Shown: positions 43,860-52,664 of the stretch, piece after piece
Position numbering within the stretch: the first letter of the stretch is position 1
Layout: each line of letters begins with the position of its first letter
Source of the DNA: Thermohalobaculum sp039187815
GTDB taxonomy: Bacteria > Pseudomonadota > Alphaproteobacteria > Rhodobacterales > Rhodobacteraceae
DNA: 64,000 nucleotides
Direction of reading: 5' to 3'
Assembly (NCBI GenBank): GCA_039187815.1
Contig: JBCCZI010000009.1
Span: forward strand, 1-64,000
Position numbers and translations under genes: made by a program
Notes under the pieces: generated by a model
Database searches by the model: none
Told to the model about the DNA's origin: nothing
What the model saw: the letters and a program-made list of their open reading frames with translations, nothing else

Positions 43860-46066
43860 TGGCGCTCGCACGGCGCGGCACAGGACGGTTCGACACCAGC
43901 ATCTGGCCTGGTTTCGTCGACGGCCTGACCGCCCTGCTGCTGATTCTGATGTTCGTTCTGTCGATCTTTATGATCGTCCAGTTCAGCTTGCGCGAGACCA
44001 TCCTCGGTCAGGATGAGAAGCTGCTGGAACAGGAGGAGGTGATCGGCGTCCAGCAAAAGCGCATCGATGTGCAGGACAAGACGCTGTTTGCGCAAAAGGA
44101 CGAGATCGACGCTCAAACGCGCGAGATCGCCACGCAGAAGAACACCATCCGCGAGCAGGGGGTCCGCATCGGCGCGCTCTCGGCACAGGTGGAGAACTTG
44201 GCGGATGTACTGTCGATGGAGCAACGCCGCGGCGCACAGATGCAAAGCGATCTCGGCACCCTGCGCGCCACCTTGGCCGAGGCAACGGGTGCCCGCGATG
44301 CCGCCATGGACGAGGCGGAGGCGCGCGCGGCTCTGATCGTCGAACTCCGGGCCGAGGCAGAGACGCGCACGACGGAGCTTGGGCGGCTTAAGGCCGATCG
44401 TGCCTCGGCTGCCGCACTGATCGCGCGGCTCGAGGCGGCCAGCGCAGATCAGGCCGTCACCATCGATCAGCTGGATAACGATCGCGCGGAACAGGCAGCG
44501 GCCCTGGCCGCGCTGGATGCCGAGCGGGGCGAACAGGATGCCGCCCTGGCTGCGCTCCGCCGCGAACAGGCCGAGCTCAACACGTTGCTCGCCTCGGTAA
44601 CGGCGGAGCGCGATGCGGCGGCGGGCGACGCCGCCGCCCTGGCCGAGGCCCGCGTCAGCGATGCCGAGCGGTTGCAGCGTTTTGCCGAGGAGCAAGCCGC
44701 TCTCGAGCAAGCGGTCGCCAGCCTCGAGGCTCGCCGGATCCAACAGGCGACCGAGATCACCCGCTTGGCCGACACCGCCGATGCGCTCACCGCCGAGAAG
44801 GCCCGGCTCGACGCCGAGCGGGCCGCGGCGCTGACCCTGATCTCTCAGCTTCGCGAGGGGCGGGCGGTGGACCAGGCCCGGGCCGAGGGGCTCGGCGAGC
44901 GCCTAAACGAAACCGATGCGGCGCGCGCCCAGCTGGCGGAAGAGGTGGCCACCGCACTCGCCTTGCTCTCCCAGCTCGAGGTCGAGCGCGATGCCATCGC
45001 TGCCGCCCGGGACCGCGCTTTCGCCGAGCAGACCGAGCTGTCGACCGATCTCGAGGCCCTGCGCCGCCAGCGACGCGAGGTCGAGGCCCTAAAGCTCGCG
45101 GCGCTCGAACGGGTCGAGGCGCTGGAGGCGAGCCTGTCGGCCGAAGAGCGGGCGCGGCGCCAAATCCAAGCGGACCGCCAGATTGCGCTGTCGCGCATTC
45201 GCGCGCTCGAGGCCGATCTGACCGCTGAGCAAGCTGCCCGGCGCGATGTCGAGGTGCTCCGTGCAGCGGCCGAGGAAGCCTTGGCCAAACGCGCCGAGGC
45301 GCTCGACTACGCCGAGCGGGCTTTGCTTGAGGAGGCCGCCGTCGCTGCAGCGCTCCGCCGCGATCTGGCCGCGCGAAACGACGACTTGCGCGATGCCGGC
45401 GCGACGCTTGCCGATCGAGATGCGCAGCTGACGGCCGAGACCGCCGAGGTCGCCCGCCTCGCCCAGCAGATGCAGGCGCTGACCGATCAGATCGGCGCGC
45501 TCCAGCAGCTGTTGGGTGAGGCAGAGGCTGCCGATACTGCGCAAAAGGTGCAGATCGCGCGGCTGGGCGAGCAGCTGAACGCCGCCCTTGCGCGCAAAGT
45601 CTCTGAGCTTGAACGGTTCCAGTCGGAGTTCTTCCAGCGGATGGAGGCGGTGCTCGGTGGGCGCGATGACATCCAGCGGGCTGGCGACCGGTTCGTCTTC
45701 CAGTCCGAGGTGCTGTTCGGTTCGGGCTCGGCCACCCTGAACGCCGCGGGACGGGCCGAGCTTGCGAAACTTGGCGCCGTTTTGCGACAGATCGCCGATG
45801 AGGTGCCAGGAGATTTGGACTGGGTCCTGCGGGTGGACGGGCACACCGATCGCCAGCCGATCACGGCCGGACGCTTCTCCGACAACTGGGACTTGAGCCA
45901 AGCGCGCGCCTTATCGGTCGTACGCTATCTGATCGAGGCCGAGGGGGTCGAGCCGCAACGTCTGGCCGCGACGGGGTTCGGAGAGTTCCGGCCGCTCGAC
46001 CCGGCGGACAATGCGCTGGCCTATGCCCGCAACCGGCGCATCGAGTTCAAATTCACCCAGCGCTGA
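43859..46066 (+). CDS. MotB/OmpA-type stator partner with long coiled coil
   Basis: 735 residues. Asp 21 stands just before a single membrane helix (WPGFVDGLTALLLILMFVLS), as does the proton-carrying Asp of MotB and ExbD. Residues about 47-600 are an uninterrupted Ala/Glu/Arg-rich heptad region that could span the periplasm. The C-terminal 115 residues are an OmpA peptidoglycan-binding domain (VLRVDGHTDRQPITAGRFSD and ATGFGEFRPLDPADNALAYA). Together with the upstream channel protein it forms a two-gene energy-transducing unit. The coiled coil is far longer than in flagellar MotB. Confidence 0.88.
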   Translation: MALARRGTGRFDTSIWPGFVDGLTALLLILMFVLSIFMIVQFSLRETILGQDEKLLEQEEVIGVQQKRIDVQDKTLFAQKDEIDAQTREIATQKNTIREQGVRIGALSAQVENLADVLSMEQRRGAQMQSDLGTLRATLAEATGARDAAMDEAEARAALIVELRAEAETRTTELGRLKADRASAAALIARLEAASADQAVTIDQLDNDRAEQAAALAALDAERGEQDAALAALRREQAELNTLLASVTAERDAAAGDAAALAEARVSDAERLQRFAEEQAALEQAVASLEARRIQQATEITRLADTADALTAEKARLDAERAAALTLISQLREGRAVDQARAEGLGERLNETDAARAQLAEEVATALALLSQLEVERDAIAAARDRAFAEQTELSTDLEALRRQRREVEALKLAALERVEALEASLSAEERARRQIQADRQIALSRIRALEADLTAEQAARRDVEVLRAAAEEALAKRAEALDYAERALLEEAAVAAALRRDLAARNDDLRDAGATLADRDAQLTAETAEVARLAQQMQALTDQIGALQQLLGEAEAADTAQKVQIARLGEQLNAALARKVSELERFQSEFFQRMEAVLGGRDDIQRAGDRFVFQSEVLFGSGSATLNAAGRAELAKLGAVLRQIADEVPGDLDWVLRVDGHTDRQPITAGRFSDNWDLSQARALSVVRYLIEAEGVEPQRLAATGFGEFRPLDPADNALAYARNRRIEFKFTQR

Positions 46067-46166
46067 AACGGGCGGATTTCCCGTCGGATTTGCCTAATAC
46101 TCGAGCGAGTAAACGCTCTGTTAACCAATTCCTCCCAACCTCTAGGTCGGGAAATGGGACAGGTGC

Positions 46167-46946
46167 ATGTTCGCTCTTCGGGTTGTTTTGGCCGGCGCGC
46201 TTGTCTTGATGGCAGGAGGGGCGCCGCTGTCCGCGATCGCGGGCGCGTGGACGCAAAAGCCCGGCTCGGGCCAGGCGATCCTCTCGGCGAGCCGCAAATC
46301 CGGCCAGTTTTCGCCCTTCCCCTCGTCGCGAGAGAGCGATGACAGCACCTTTACCGCGTTGTTTGCCGAATACGGCGCGCTCGAGGGCCTGACGGTCGGC
46401 GGCACGGTATTTGTGGAGTTCGCCAGCGGCGATGACGACAACTCCGCCGATGTGGGGCTGTTTGTGCGCCAACGGCTGTGGCAAGGCGAGGCGGGGGATG
46501 TGGCCTCGGTCCAGTTCGGCGCCAAGCAAGAGATCAACGACCTGTTGGGCGATGATTTCGGCGGACCAGGGGCGGATCCGACCAATGAGATCTCGTTGCG
46601 CCTGCTCTATGGGCGGGGCTGGGGCTTCGAATGGGGCAGCGCCTTTCTCTCGACCGAGGGCGGCTATCACTACCAGACCGACGGCGATGAGGACGAACTG
46701 CGCGTCGACATCACGGTCGGCGCCCAGCCCGATCCCTGTTGCATGGGGCTGCTCAGCCTGTTCTCGACCTTCCCGGTCGAGGGCGAGGAGGATGTGTCGA
46801 TCAAGATCGCGCCCTCCTTCGCTTACAGCTTCCACAGGCCGAATGACGGTGGCAAGCCGGTGACCCTTCAGATCGGCTTCAGCCAAGATCTGGCCGATTT
46901 CGACGACGGGCTCGGCGTGCAGCTGAGCGTCTGGAAGCCCTTCTGA
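46167..46946 (+). CDS. Secreted protein, probable outer-membrane beta barrel
   Basis: 259 residues. A signal peptide (residues 1 to about 26, LRVVLAGALVLMAGGAPL) precedes alternating polar and hydrophobic strands such as FTALFAEYGALEGLTVGGTV and LRVDITVGAQP. It ends in phenylalanine (VWKPF), the C-terminal aromatic residue usual in BamA substrates. Acidic loops (ASGDDDNSAD) look like surface or periplasmic turns. No family is recognised. It begins 100 bases after the stator pair and could belong to the same envelope function. Confidence 0.65.
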   Translation: MFALRVVLAGALVLMAGGAPLSAIAGAWTQKPGSGQAILSASRKSGQFSPFPSSRESDDSTFTALFAEYGALEGLTVGGTVFVEFASGDDDNSADVGLFVRQRLWQGEAGDVASVQFGAKQEINDLLGDDFGGPGADPTNEISLRLLYGRGWGFEWGSAFLSTEGGYHYQTDGDEDELRVDITVGAQPDPCCMGLLSLFSTFPVEGEEDVSIKIAPSFAYSFHRPNDGGKPVTLQIGFSQDLADFDDGLGVQLSVWKPF

Positions 46947-47051
46947 GCGCGCACGCCGCGACCCATCACAAAATCTGCTGGAACGATGAACCATCGCTGA
47001 TGGACCGGGCACTTATGACTGTCCATTGAGTTCGCATGCTGGGAGGCCGCG

Positions 47052-48350
47052 ATGTTCATCGAATACACAGTCAAGAAGGGCGAAAAATTCGCCGATATTT
47101 GCAAAAAGCACGGTGTTTCAAAATCAGACCAGACGACCATCTGGAAGATGAAGCAAAACAGCAAGATCCAATCCAAGCGGAAGTCACCCGACAACCTGCA
47201 AGCGGGTGACAAGGTCTGGATGCCCGATCCGGGCGTCACGCTGAACAAGATCACTTTCAAAGGGGCGACGTATTATCTGACCGACAAGGAGTTCGCCGCC
47301 TATCAGAAGAAGGTGCAGGTGAACCTGGCTAAGACCATCGTGGCGCCGGCAGATCTGGCCTATCGCAACGTCTACTCGCAGTTCAAAACGCTGATCGAGA
47401 TGCCGGGCAACACGGCGCTCGCCCTGGCGACGGTGATCATCCAGTATGTCGGCTGGACCAAACTCGATCACGGCAAGCAACAGGCGGCCCACAACGCGCT
47501 CTTTGCCCTGAAGAACGCGGTGAAGAAGGGCGATGGCAAGGCGATCAAGGCCGCCATGGACGTCTTTGGTCCGGCTATGGACGCCTTTGCCAAGGACGTG
47601 AACACCTATACTGATCGTATGCTGATCGGCGGCAAATATGCCGAGTGGGGCGCCACGTTGACCCGCGACATTGGCTATAAGGCGGCAGAGGCTCTGGCCT
47701 CGCGGGCGCTTAAGAAGTGCCCCGGTGCGATCGGAGATGCGCTTGAGGCGGGGTCCGTCAGCACGCTCTTCACGATGGCGGACGAGATCGGCAAGGCCCT
47801 GGCAGGCCAAAAGCCCATGTCCATGAACATTGTCTGGAGCTCGATCCGCAAGGGTGTCGCCGACGGCGTGGTGGCGGCGCTCAACAACGGGCTCGGCAAG
47901 AAGCTGAGCGACTTGATCGGCCAGCGCCTTGCGCTGAAGATGCTCAAATCCAAGGCGCTGGTGGCCATTGTCGGTAAGATCGCGAAATCGCCCTTGGGTA
48001 AGAAGCTGATCGGCGATCACCTGGTCGACAAGATCGGGCCCGAGATGGCCAAGCGTGTCCTCGTCAAGCGTCTGGCGGACGAGATCAAATCCGCAGGCAC
48101 CGGCAAATTCGTGCCAATGCTGACGCAGTGGTGCATGGACAAGTTCGGCCTGCTTACCAAAGCGGTGGTCGAGGCGGTCAAATCAGGGAAAGGGACCGAG
48201 GGGCCGAGCCAGCTGGCCGATGCGGCCATGGCCAAACTGCCCGTCGATCGGATGTTCTTCGAGGTGGTGGAGCAGATGCTCGAGGAGCGGATGTCGGCGA
48301 TCGGCAAAGCGCTCGAGGCGGATGCGGCCCAGTTACAAAGCGCAGACTGA
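47052..48350 (+). CDS. LysM-type N-terminus with long helical region, unknown function
   Basis: 432 residues from ATG 47052, after GGGAGGCC. Residues 4-57 form a LysM-like domain: EYTVKKGEKFADICKKHGVS, then TIWKMKQNSKIQSKRKSP and LQAGDKVWMPDPG. The middle pattern, a Trp followed by Asn and a run ending in R-x-x-P-x-x-L-x-x-GD, resembles LysM units found on cargo of contractile injection systems. The remaining 370 residues are predicted helical, rich in Lys and Ala, with hydrophobic faces (ALATVIIQYVGW, ALVAIVGKIAKSP) and no signal peptide. Function is unknown; a strong hairpin terminator follows. Confidence 0.75.
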   Translation: MFIEYTVKKGEKFADICKKHGVSKSDQTTIWKMKQNSKIQSKRKSPDNLQAGDKVWMPDPGVTLNKITFKGATYYLTDKEFAAYQKKVQVNLAKTIVAPADLAYRNVYSQFKTLIEMPGNTALALATVIIQYVGWTKLDHGKQQAAHNALFALKNAVKKGDGKAIKAAMDVFGPAMDAFAKDVNTYTDRMLIGGKYAEWGATLTRDIGYKAAEALASRALKKCPGAIGDALEAGSVSTLFTMADEIGKALAGQKPMSMNIVWSSIRKGVADGVVAALNNGLGKKLSDLIGQRLALKMLKSKALVAIVGKIAKSPLGKKLIGDHLVDKIGPEMAKRVLVKRLADEIKSAGTGKFVPMLTQWCMDKFGLLTKAVVEAVKSGKGTEGPSQLADAAMAKLPVDRMFFEVVEQMLEERMSAIGKALEADAAQLQSAD

Positions 48351-48374
48351 GCCATCAAAATCTGGATGGGGCGG

Positions 48375-48402
48375 GGCCGGTCTCTTTGAGAGGCCGGCCT
48401 TT
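48375..48402. terminator. Terminator between convergent genes
   Basis: GGCCGGTCTCT at 48375-48385 and AGAGGCCGGCC at 48389-48399 pair along eleven bases (one G-T pair) around a TTG loop, and TTT follows at 48400-48402. It lies 25 bases after the LysM gene. The short T-run is on the plus side, but the hairpin could also stop the convergent DUF4864 transcript. Confidence 0.7.
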
Positions 48403-48413
48403 GCGCAGTGGGA

Positions 48414-48842
48414 TCAGCTCGACACGCCCGGCAGGCGGCGCAGCGTGACACCCTCGATCCGCCAGGCGCCGTCTCTCTCACGCATCATATAGTCGGCCTC
48501 GAACTGCGCGCCGCGGGCGTCCTCGAACAGCACCGTCTTGACGAACAGGCCCGCCGGCCGCTCGGCGAGCCCACGATACTCATGGCGCTGTGGTCGCCAG
48601 ATCATGGGATAGCCATGGCGGACCATGTGCCCGAAGTTCTCGGCCGAGCCGAACTTTTGCTGGATGCCCGGTGCGGCATGGGCGAAGGCTGCGGCCAGAT
48701 CGTTGCGCTGGAACGCAGCGAGTTGATCCTCGATCACCATCTCGATCTGGCTGTCTTGGGCGCGCGCCACCGGAGTGGCCACCGCGACAAAAAAGACCGC
48801 TGCCAGAAAGAGCGCTGAAAGGCGAAGGGCGAATGCATGCAT
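48414..48842 (-). CDS. DUF4864 family secreted protein
   Basis: 142 residues. A signal peptide (FALRLSALFLAAVFFVAVAT) is cleaved near Ala-Arg-Ala-Gln. The mature part matches DUF4864: IEDQLAAFQRNDLAAAFAHA, then FGSAENFGHMVRHGYPMIW and the closing YMMRERDGAWRIEGVTLR. The fold is of the NTF2/SnoaL-like kind with unknown ligand, in the periplasm. It is divergent from the methyltransferase gene, with 143 bases between the starts. Confidence 0.88.
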   Translation of the reverse strand: MHAFALRLSALFLAAVFFVAVATPVARAQDSQIEMVIEDQLAAFQRNDLAAAFAHAAPGIQQKFGSAENFGHMVRHGYPMIWRPQRHEYRGLAERPAGLFVKTVLFEDARGAQFEADYMMRERDGAWRIEGVTLRRLPGVSS

Positions 48843-48985
48843 GATCGGCTCCGTTCATGGATATCCTTGTGAGGGTGGATTGCCGAGGCCCGCGGTCAAG
48901 GCGGATCTGGCCTTCCGCGCGCCGCACGGCTGGCCTATGGTCCGCCGCTACCCGCCCCTGTCGGGCGGCTGATTGGGTGAGCGGA

Positions 48986-50212
48986 ATGGGCCAGGAGTTT
49001 CGCATCGCGCGGCTCGGAGCGCGCGGAGACGGCGTGACCGAGGACGGCGCGGTGTTCGTGCCGTTCGCCCTGCCGGGCGAGCGGGTGCACGGCGATCTCG
49101 AGCTGGGGGACCGGGTGCGGTTCGTGCAGGTGCTCGAACCTTCGCCCGATCGGGTGATGCCGCAATGCCCGCACTTTAAGCAGTGCGGCGGTTGTGTCCT
49201 GCAGCACGCCTCGGACCATCTGCTGGCCGAGTGGAAGGCCGAACTCATCGCGGCCTCGCTGGCCTCGCGCGGCATCGAGGGGGTGCCAGTCCGCCCGGTC
49301 CAAACCGTCCCCGCAGCCAGCCGGCGCCGGATCGCCGTCACCGCCCGGCGCACCCGGTCAGGCGTCCTGACGGGCTTTCTCGCCACCGGCTCGGGCGAGA
49401 TCGTGCCGGTCTCCCAGTGCACCGTCGCCGCGCCCGAGCTGATCGCCATCCTGCCCGCGCTCGAGGAGATCGTGCGATACGGGGCGAGCCGGCGGGGCAA
49501 TCTGCGCCTGACATTGACGCTGGCGGCGGCTGGGATCGATCTGGCGGTCACCGGGGCGAAGGCGCTGAAACCTTATGAGATGGCGCTGTTGGCGGGCATG
49601 GCTGCCCGGGCCGGGTTGGCGCGGCTGGCGTGGAACGGGGAGGTGGCTGTGACCATCTCACCGCCCGTGCACCGGTTGGGCTCTGCCACGCTGCTGCCGC
49701 CGCCGGGCGGATTTCTGCAGCCCACTGTCGAGGGGGAAGCGGCGCTGGTCGCGGCGGTGTTGGAGATCACCGAGGGCGCGGCCCGGGTGGCCGATCTCTT
49801 CTCGGGCTCAGGAACCTTCACCCTGCCTTTGGCCGAGCGCGCGGAGGTGATGGCCGTCGATGGCGAGGGCCCAGCTATCGATGCGCTGGAGGCGGCCTGG
49901 CGGGCGACCCCGGGCCTGCGCAAAGTCGTGGCCGTCCACCGCGATCTGTTTGCCCGTCCGCTGCGGCGCGATGAGCTGAAAGGCTTGGACGCTGCGGTGC
50001 TCGATCCCCCGCGCGCCGGCGCGAGATCTCAGGCCGAACAGCTGGCCGAGCACGGTCCTCGGTGGATTGCGAGCGTCAGCTGCAATCCGGCCACCTTTGC
50101 ACGGGATGCACGGATCCTGATCGACGGGGGTTACCGTCTGGACTGGGTCCAGCCCGTGGATCAGTTCCGCTGGTCCGCCCATGTGGAGCTGGTCGGCGCC
50201 TTTCGCCGATAG
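48986..50212 (+). CDS. RNA m5U-type methyltransferase (RlmD/TrmA family)
   Basis: 408 residues from ATG 48986; GTG 48977 is an alternative. An N-terminal TRAM-like barrel precedes the iron-sulfur motif in CPHFKQCGGCVLQH, as in RlmD and RlmC. The catalytic part has the SAM loop ADLFSGSGTFTLPLA, the DPPRAGA motif, and SCNPATFARDARIL with the nucleophilic Cys of m5U methyltransferases. The target (23S rRNA or tRNA uridine) cannot be told from sequence. Its last 52 bases overlap the end of the convergent propeller gene. Confidence 0.9.
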   Translation: MGQEFRIARLGARGDGVTEDGAVFVPFALPGERVHGDLELGDRVRFVQVLEPSPDRVMPQCPHFKQCGGCVLQHASDHLLAEWKAELIAASLASRGIEGVPVRPVQTVPAASRRRIAVTARRTRSGVLTGFLATGSGEIVPVSQCTVAAPELIAILPALEEIVRYGASRRGNLRLTLTLAAAGIDLAVTGAKALKPYEMALLAGMAARAGLARLAWNGEVAVTISPPVHRLGSATLLPPPGGFLQPTVEGEAALVAAVLEITEGAARVADLFSGSGTFTLPLAERAEVMAVDGEGPAIDALEAAWRATPGLRKVVAVHRDLFARPLRRDELKGLDAAVLDPPRAGARSQAEQLAEHGPRWIASVSCNPATFARDARILIDGGYRLDWVQPVDQFRWSAHVELVGAFRR

Positions 50213-51471
50213 CGCGCAGCCCCCAAGGCCGCAAGCCCGCCGAGCAACAACAGACCGCTGGCCGGCAATGGCACGGCGACATTGCGGTCCACGTCCTCGG
50301 CCGAACTGACCAGGAATACATCGCCGAACAGATCGATGACATAGAGGTTCCCGTCGCCATCCTGGCCGAATGAGGCGAGGCCTGTGATATCGCCCGCATC
50401 GATGTCGAGATCCCAGCGCGTCAGATCTGAAAGCGTCCCGCTTGCAGCATCGAACTCCAGCGACAGGATCCGGTCGCTGATGAAATCGCCAAAAAAGTAG
50501 AGCCCATCGAGCGCGCCGAGCGGCCCACGATAGACCTCGCCTCCGGTGATCGAGCTGCCGGCGATCGGCTCGGCGCCGTGCACGTACTCAAAGGCTGGAT
50601 CCTCGAACAGCGTGCCGGGTGGGAAGAAGGTCGAGAAGGGCAGCGTCCCCTCGAAATCGGGCCAGCCATAGTTCAGGCCCTGTTCGACAATGTTGACCTC
50701 CTCGAGACGGTTCTGGCCCACATCGCCGACGAGCAGCGTGCCCGTGGCATCGTCGTAGCCGCCGCGATAGGGGTTGCGAAATCCCTCGGCGATCACCTCG
50801 GTCACCGGTCCGCCACCGGGCGAGACATTGTCGCCGGGGATCGCATAATTCCGGCCAGCATCGGTTGGGAAATCATCGCCATTGGGGTCGATTCGCAGGA
50901 TCGAGCCGAGCAGTGGCGAGCCGTTCTCCAGATCGCTCTGCTGCCCGCTGTCGCCGGTTGTGATCAGCAGGGTGTTGGCAGTGTCCACGCCGATCCAGCC
51001 GCCGTAATGGTTGCCCGATCCGTCGATCGTGTGGGGGATATCAATCACGGTCCGGACCGATACGGCATCGGCGACGTTTGGATTTGCGCTCGCATCGACT
51101 GAGATCACCCGGTGGGTCTCGGCGCCGCCCGCCCCGCGGTTGTCCACATAGCTCAGATAGAGCCGCCCGGTGGTGGCGAAGTTGCGGTCAAAGGCGATGG
51201 CATAGGCGCCGCGCTCGCCCGAGGTGGCCGTCACCGCGCTGTTGTCGAAGAAAGGTGTCGCCAACAGCGTCCCCGAGCTGCGGTCATAGATGCGGATCAC
51301 GCCGCTTCGATCGAGGATGAAGAGCCGGTCGCTGTCGCCTGGCGGGGCCGCGACATGGATCGGGTTCGCAACGCCGGTGTCGTCGACGATCCGGGTGAGC
51401 CCCAGGGTGGCAGCGGCAACCGGGTTTCCGAGCACGACGAGGCACAACGCTAGGATGAGGGGACGTATCAT
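50161..51471 (-). CDS. PQQ-type sugar dehydrogenase-like propeller with VPLPA-CTERM tail
   Basis: 436 residues from ATG 51471, after GGGAGG. A signal peptide (MIRPLILALCLVVLGNPVAA) leads to a six-bladed propeller of the soluble glucose/sorbosone dehydrogenase type (RLYLSYVDNR, ANTLLITTGDSG, EGFRNPYRGGYD, GDVGQNRLEEVN). From residue 400 the tail has VPLPAS, a hydrophobic helix (LLLLGGLAALGAA) and a basic end (RYRRK), the VPLPA-CTERM sorting signal of Rhodobacterales. It is therefore an exported, processed surface or envelope protein. The sugar is unknown, and PQQ binding is inferred only from the family. Confidence 0.85.
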   Translation of the reverse strand: MIRPLILALCLVVLGNPVAAATLGLTRIVDDTGVANPIHVAAPPGDSDRLFILDRSGVIRIYDRSSGTLLATPFFDNSAVTATSGERGAYAIAFDRNFATTGRLYLSYVDNRGAGGAETHRVISVDASANPNVADAVSVRTVIDIPHTIDGSGNHYGGWIGVDTANTLLITTGDSGQQSDLENGSPLLGSILRIDPNGDDFPTDAGRNYAIPGDNVSPGGGPVTEVIAEGFRNPYRGGYDDATGTLLVGDVGQNRLEEVNIVEQGLNYGWPDFEGTLPFSTFFPPGTLFEDPAFEYVHGAEPIAGSSITGGEVYRGPLGALDGLYFFGDFISDRILSLEFDAASGTLSDLTRWDLDIDAGDITGLASFGQDGDGNLYVIDLFGDVFLVSSAEDVDRNVAVPLPASGLLLLGGLAALGAARYRRKAPTSSTWADQRN

Positions 51472-51560
51472 AGCGGCCTCCCGGGAACTCCTCATCAATT
51501 CTTGCCCAATGCGCCGGCAAATACAACCATCGCGTGTAGTTAGCCGCAAGGTCTTTGTGA

Positions 51561-52664
51561 TCAGCGGAAGGCCTCGGTGTCGCGCAAGCGGGCTGCGATG
51601 TCGAGGAAGGCCTTGGCCTGCGGGCTCGCCGGTTTGGCCGCGACAATCGGTGCGCCGGCATCTCCCGCCAGACGGATGTCGAGATCGAGTGGGATCTCTC
51701 CAAGGAATGGGAGGCCCAGTTTCTCGGCCTCGGCCCGTGTCCCACCGTGCCCAAAGATATGCGCCTCATGCCCGCAATTGGGACAGATATACGTCGACAT
51801 GTTTTCGATCAGGCCGACCACCGGCGTGCTGGTCTTCTCGAACATGTCCAACGCCTTGCGCGCATCGAGCAGCGCGATGTCTTGGGGGGTAGAGACCACG
51901 ACGGCGCCCGAGATCTCGGCCTTTTGCGACAGGGTCAGCTGCACATCGCCGGTGCCCGGTGGCAGGTCGACCAGCAGCACGTCGAGGCCGCCCCATTGCA
52001 CCTGGCGCAACATCTGCTCGAGCGCGCCCATCAGCATCGGCCCGCGCCAGACGACGGCCTCGCCCTCGGCGACCATCATGCCGATCGAAATGGCGGTCAC
52101 GCCGTGATTGCGCAGCGGTAGGATGGTCGTCCCATCCGGCGAGGACGGCCGGCCCGAGATGCCGAGCATCCGTGGCTGCGATGGTCCGTAGACATCGGCG
52201 TCCAGCAGCCCGACCCGCAGCCCCTGGGCCGCCATGGCGACAGCAAGATTGGCCGAAACCGTTGATTTGCCGACACCGCCCTTGCCGGATGCGATCGGCA
52301 AGATCCGCTCGACGCCGGGGATGCGTTTGTCCGCCGGGGCGGCTGGCTTGCGCCGCGAGACGCCGAGATCGGGCGGCGGCCCTTTGGAGGCTGGGGCCCG
52401 GGCGGCTTGGGGCTCGGCCGCGTGGGCGGTCAGGATCGCCGAGACCCGGCTCACCCCCGGCAGCGCCTCGACCGCGGCGGCGGCGGCGGCTCGCACGGGC
52501 TCCATCTCGGCCCCGATGGCCGGGTCGACCTCGATGACGAAGCTCACGGCGCCGTCCTTGACGCTGATCGCCCGCGCCATATCCGCCGAGATCAGATCTT
52601 TGCCCGAACGCTGGTCGACGATCCGCGAAAGGGCCGCGACAACCTCTTCGCGGGTGACGCTCAT
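51561..52664 (-). CDS. mrp: Mrp/ApbC-type P-loop ATPase for iron-sulfur assembly
   Basis: 367 residues from ATG 52664, which overlaps the DUF6494 stop by four bases. The N-terminal MIP18-type domain (SVTREEVVAALSRIVD) precedes the deviant Walker A IASGKGGVGKSTVSANLAVA. LIDLPPGTGD-like LVDLPPGTGDVQLTL and the CxxC pair in MSTYICPNCGHE complete the signature of Fe-S carrier proteins of the Mrp/Nbp35 family. It is cytosolic and delivers iron-sulfur clusters to target enzymes. Confidence 0.95.
   Translation of the reverse strand: MSVTREEVVAALSRIVDQRSGKDLISADMARAISVKDGAVSFVIEVDPAIGAEMEPVRAAAAAAVEALPGVSRVSAILTAHAAEPQAARAPASKGPPPDLGVSRRKPAAPADKRIPGVERILPIASGKGGVGKSTVSANLAVAMAAQGLRVGLLDADVYGPSQPRMLGISGRPSSPDGTTILPLRNHGVTAISIGMMVAEGEAVVWRGPMLMGALEQMLRQVQWGGLDVLLVDLPPGTGDVQLTLSQKAEISGAVVVSTPQDIALLDARKALDMFEKTSTPVVGLIENMSTYICPNCGHEAHIFGHGGTRAEAEKLGLPFLGEIPLDLDIRLAGDAGAPIVAAKPASPQAKAFLDIAARLRDTEAFR

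Noticed and set aside
42582..46066. Zorya-type phage defence (ZorA/ZorB)
   Set aside because: The pair looks like MotA and MotB proteins, as do ZorA and ZorB, but no ZorC/ZorD or ZorE effector follows. The long coil is on the OmpA partner, not on the channel protein. The downstream gene is an exported barrel-like protein.
43859..46066. Flagellar MotB annotation
   Set aside because: The Asp-membrane helix and OmpA domain agree, but the coil of about 550 residues and the absence of flagellar genes argue against a flagellar stator.
40918..48350. Type VI secretion gene cluster
   Set aside because: Only a PAAR protein and a LysM protein are suggestive. Sheath, tube, baseplate and ClpV genes are all absent, and the intervening genes are metabolic or stator genes.
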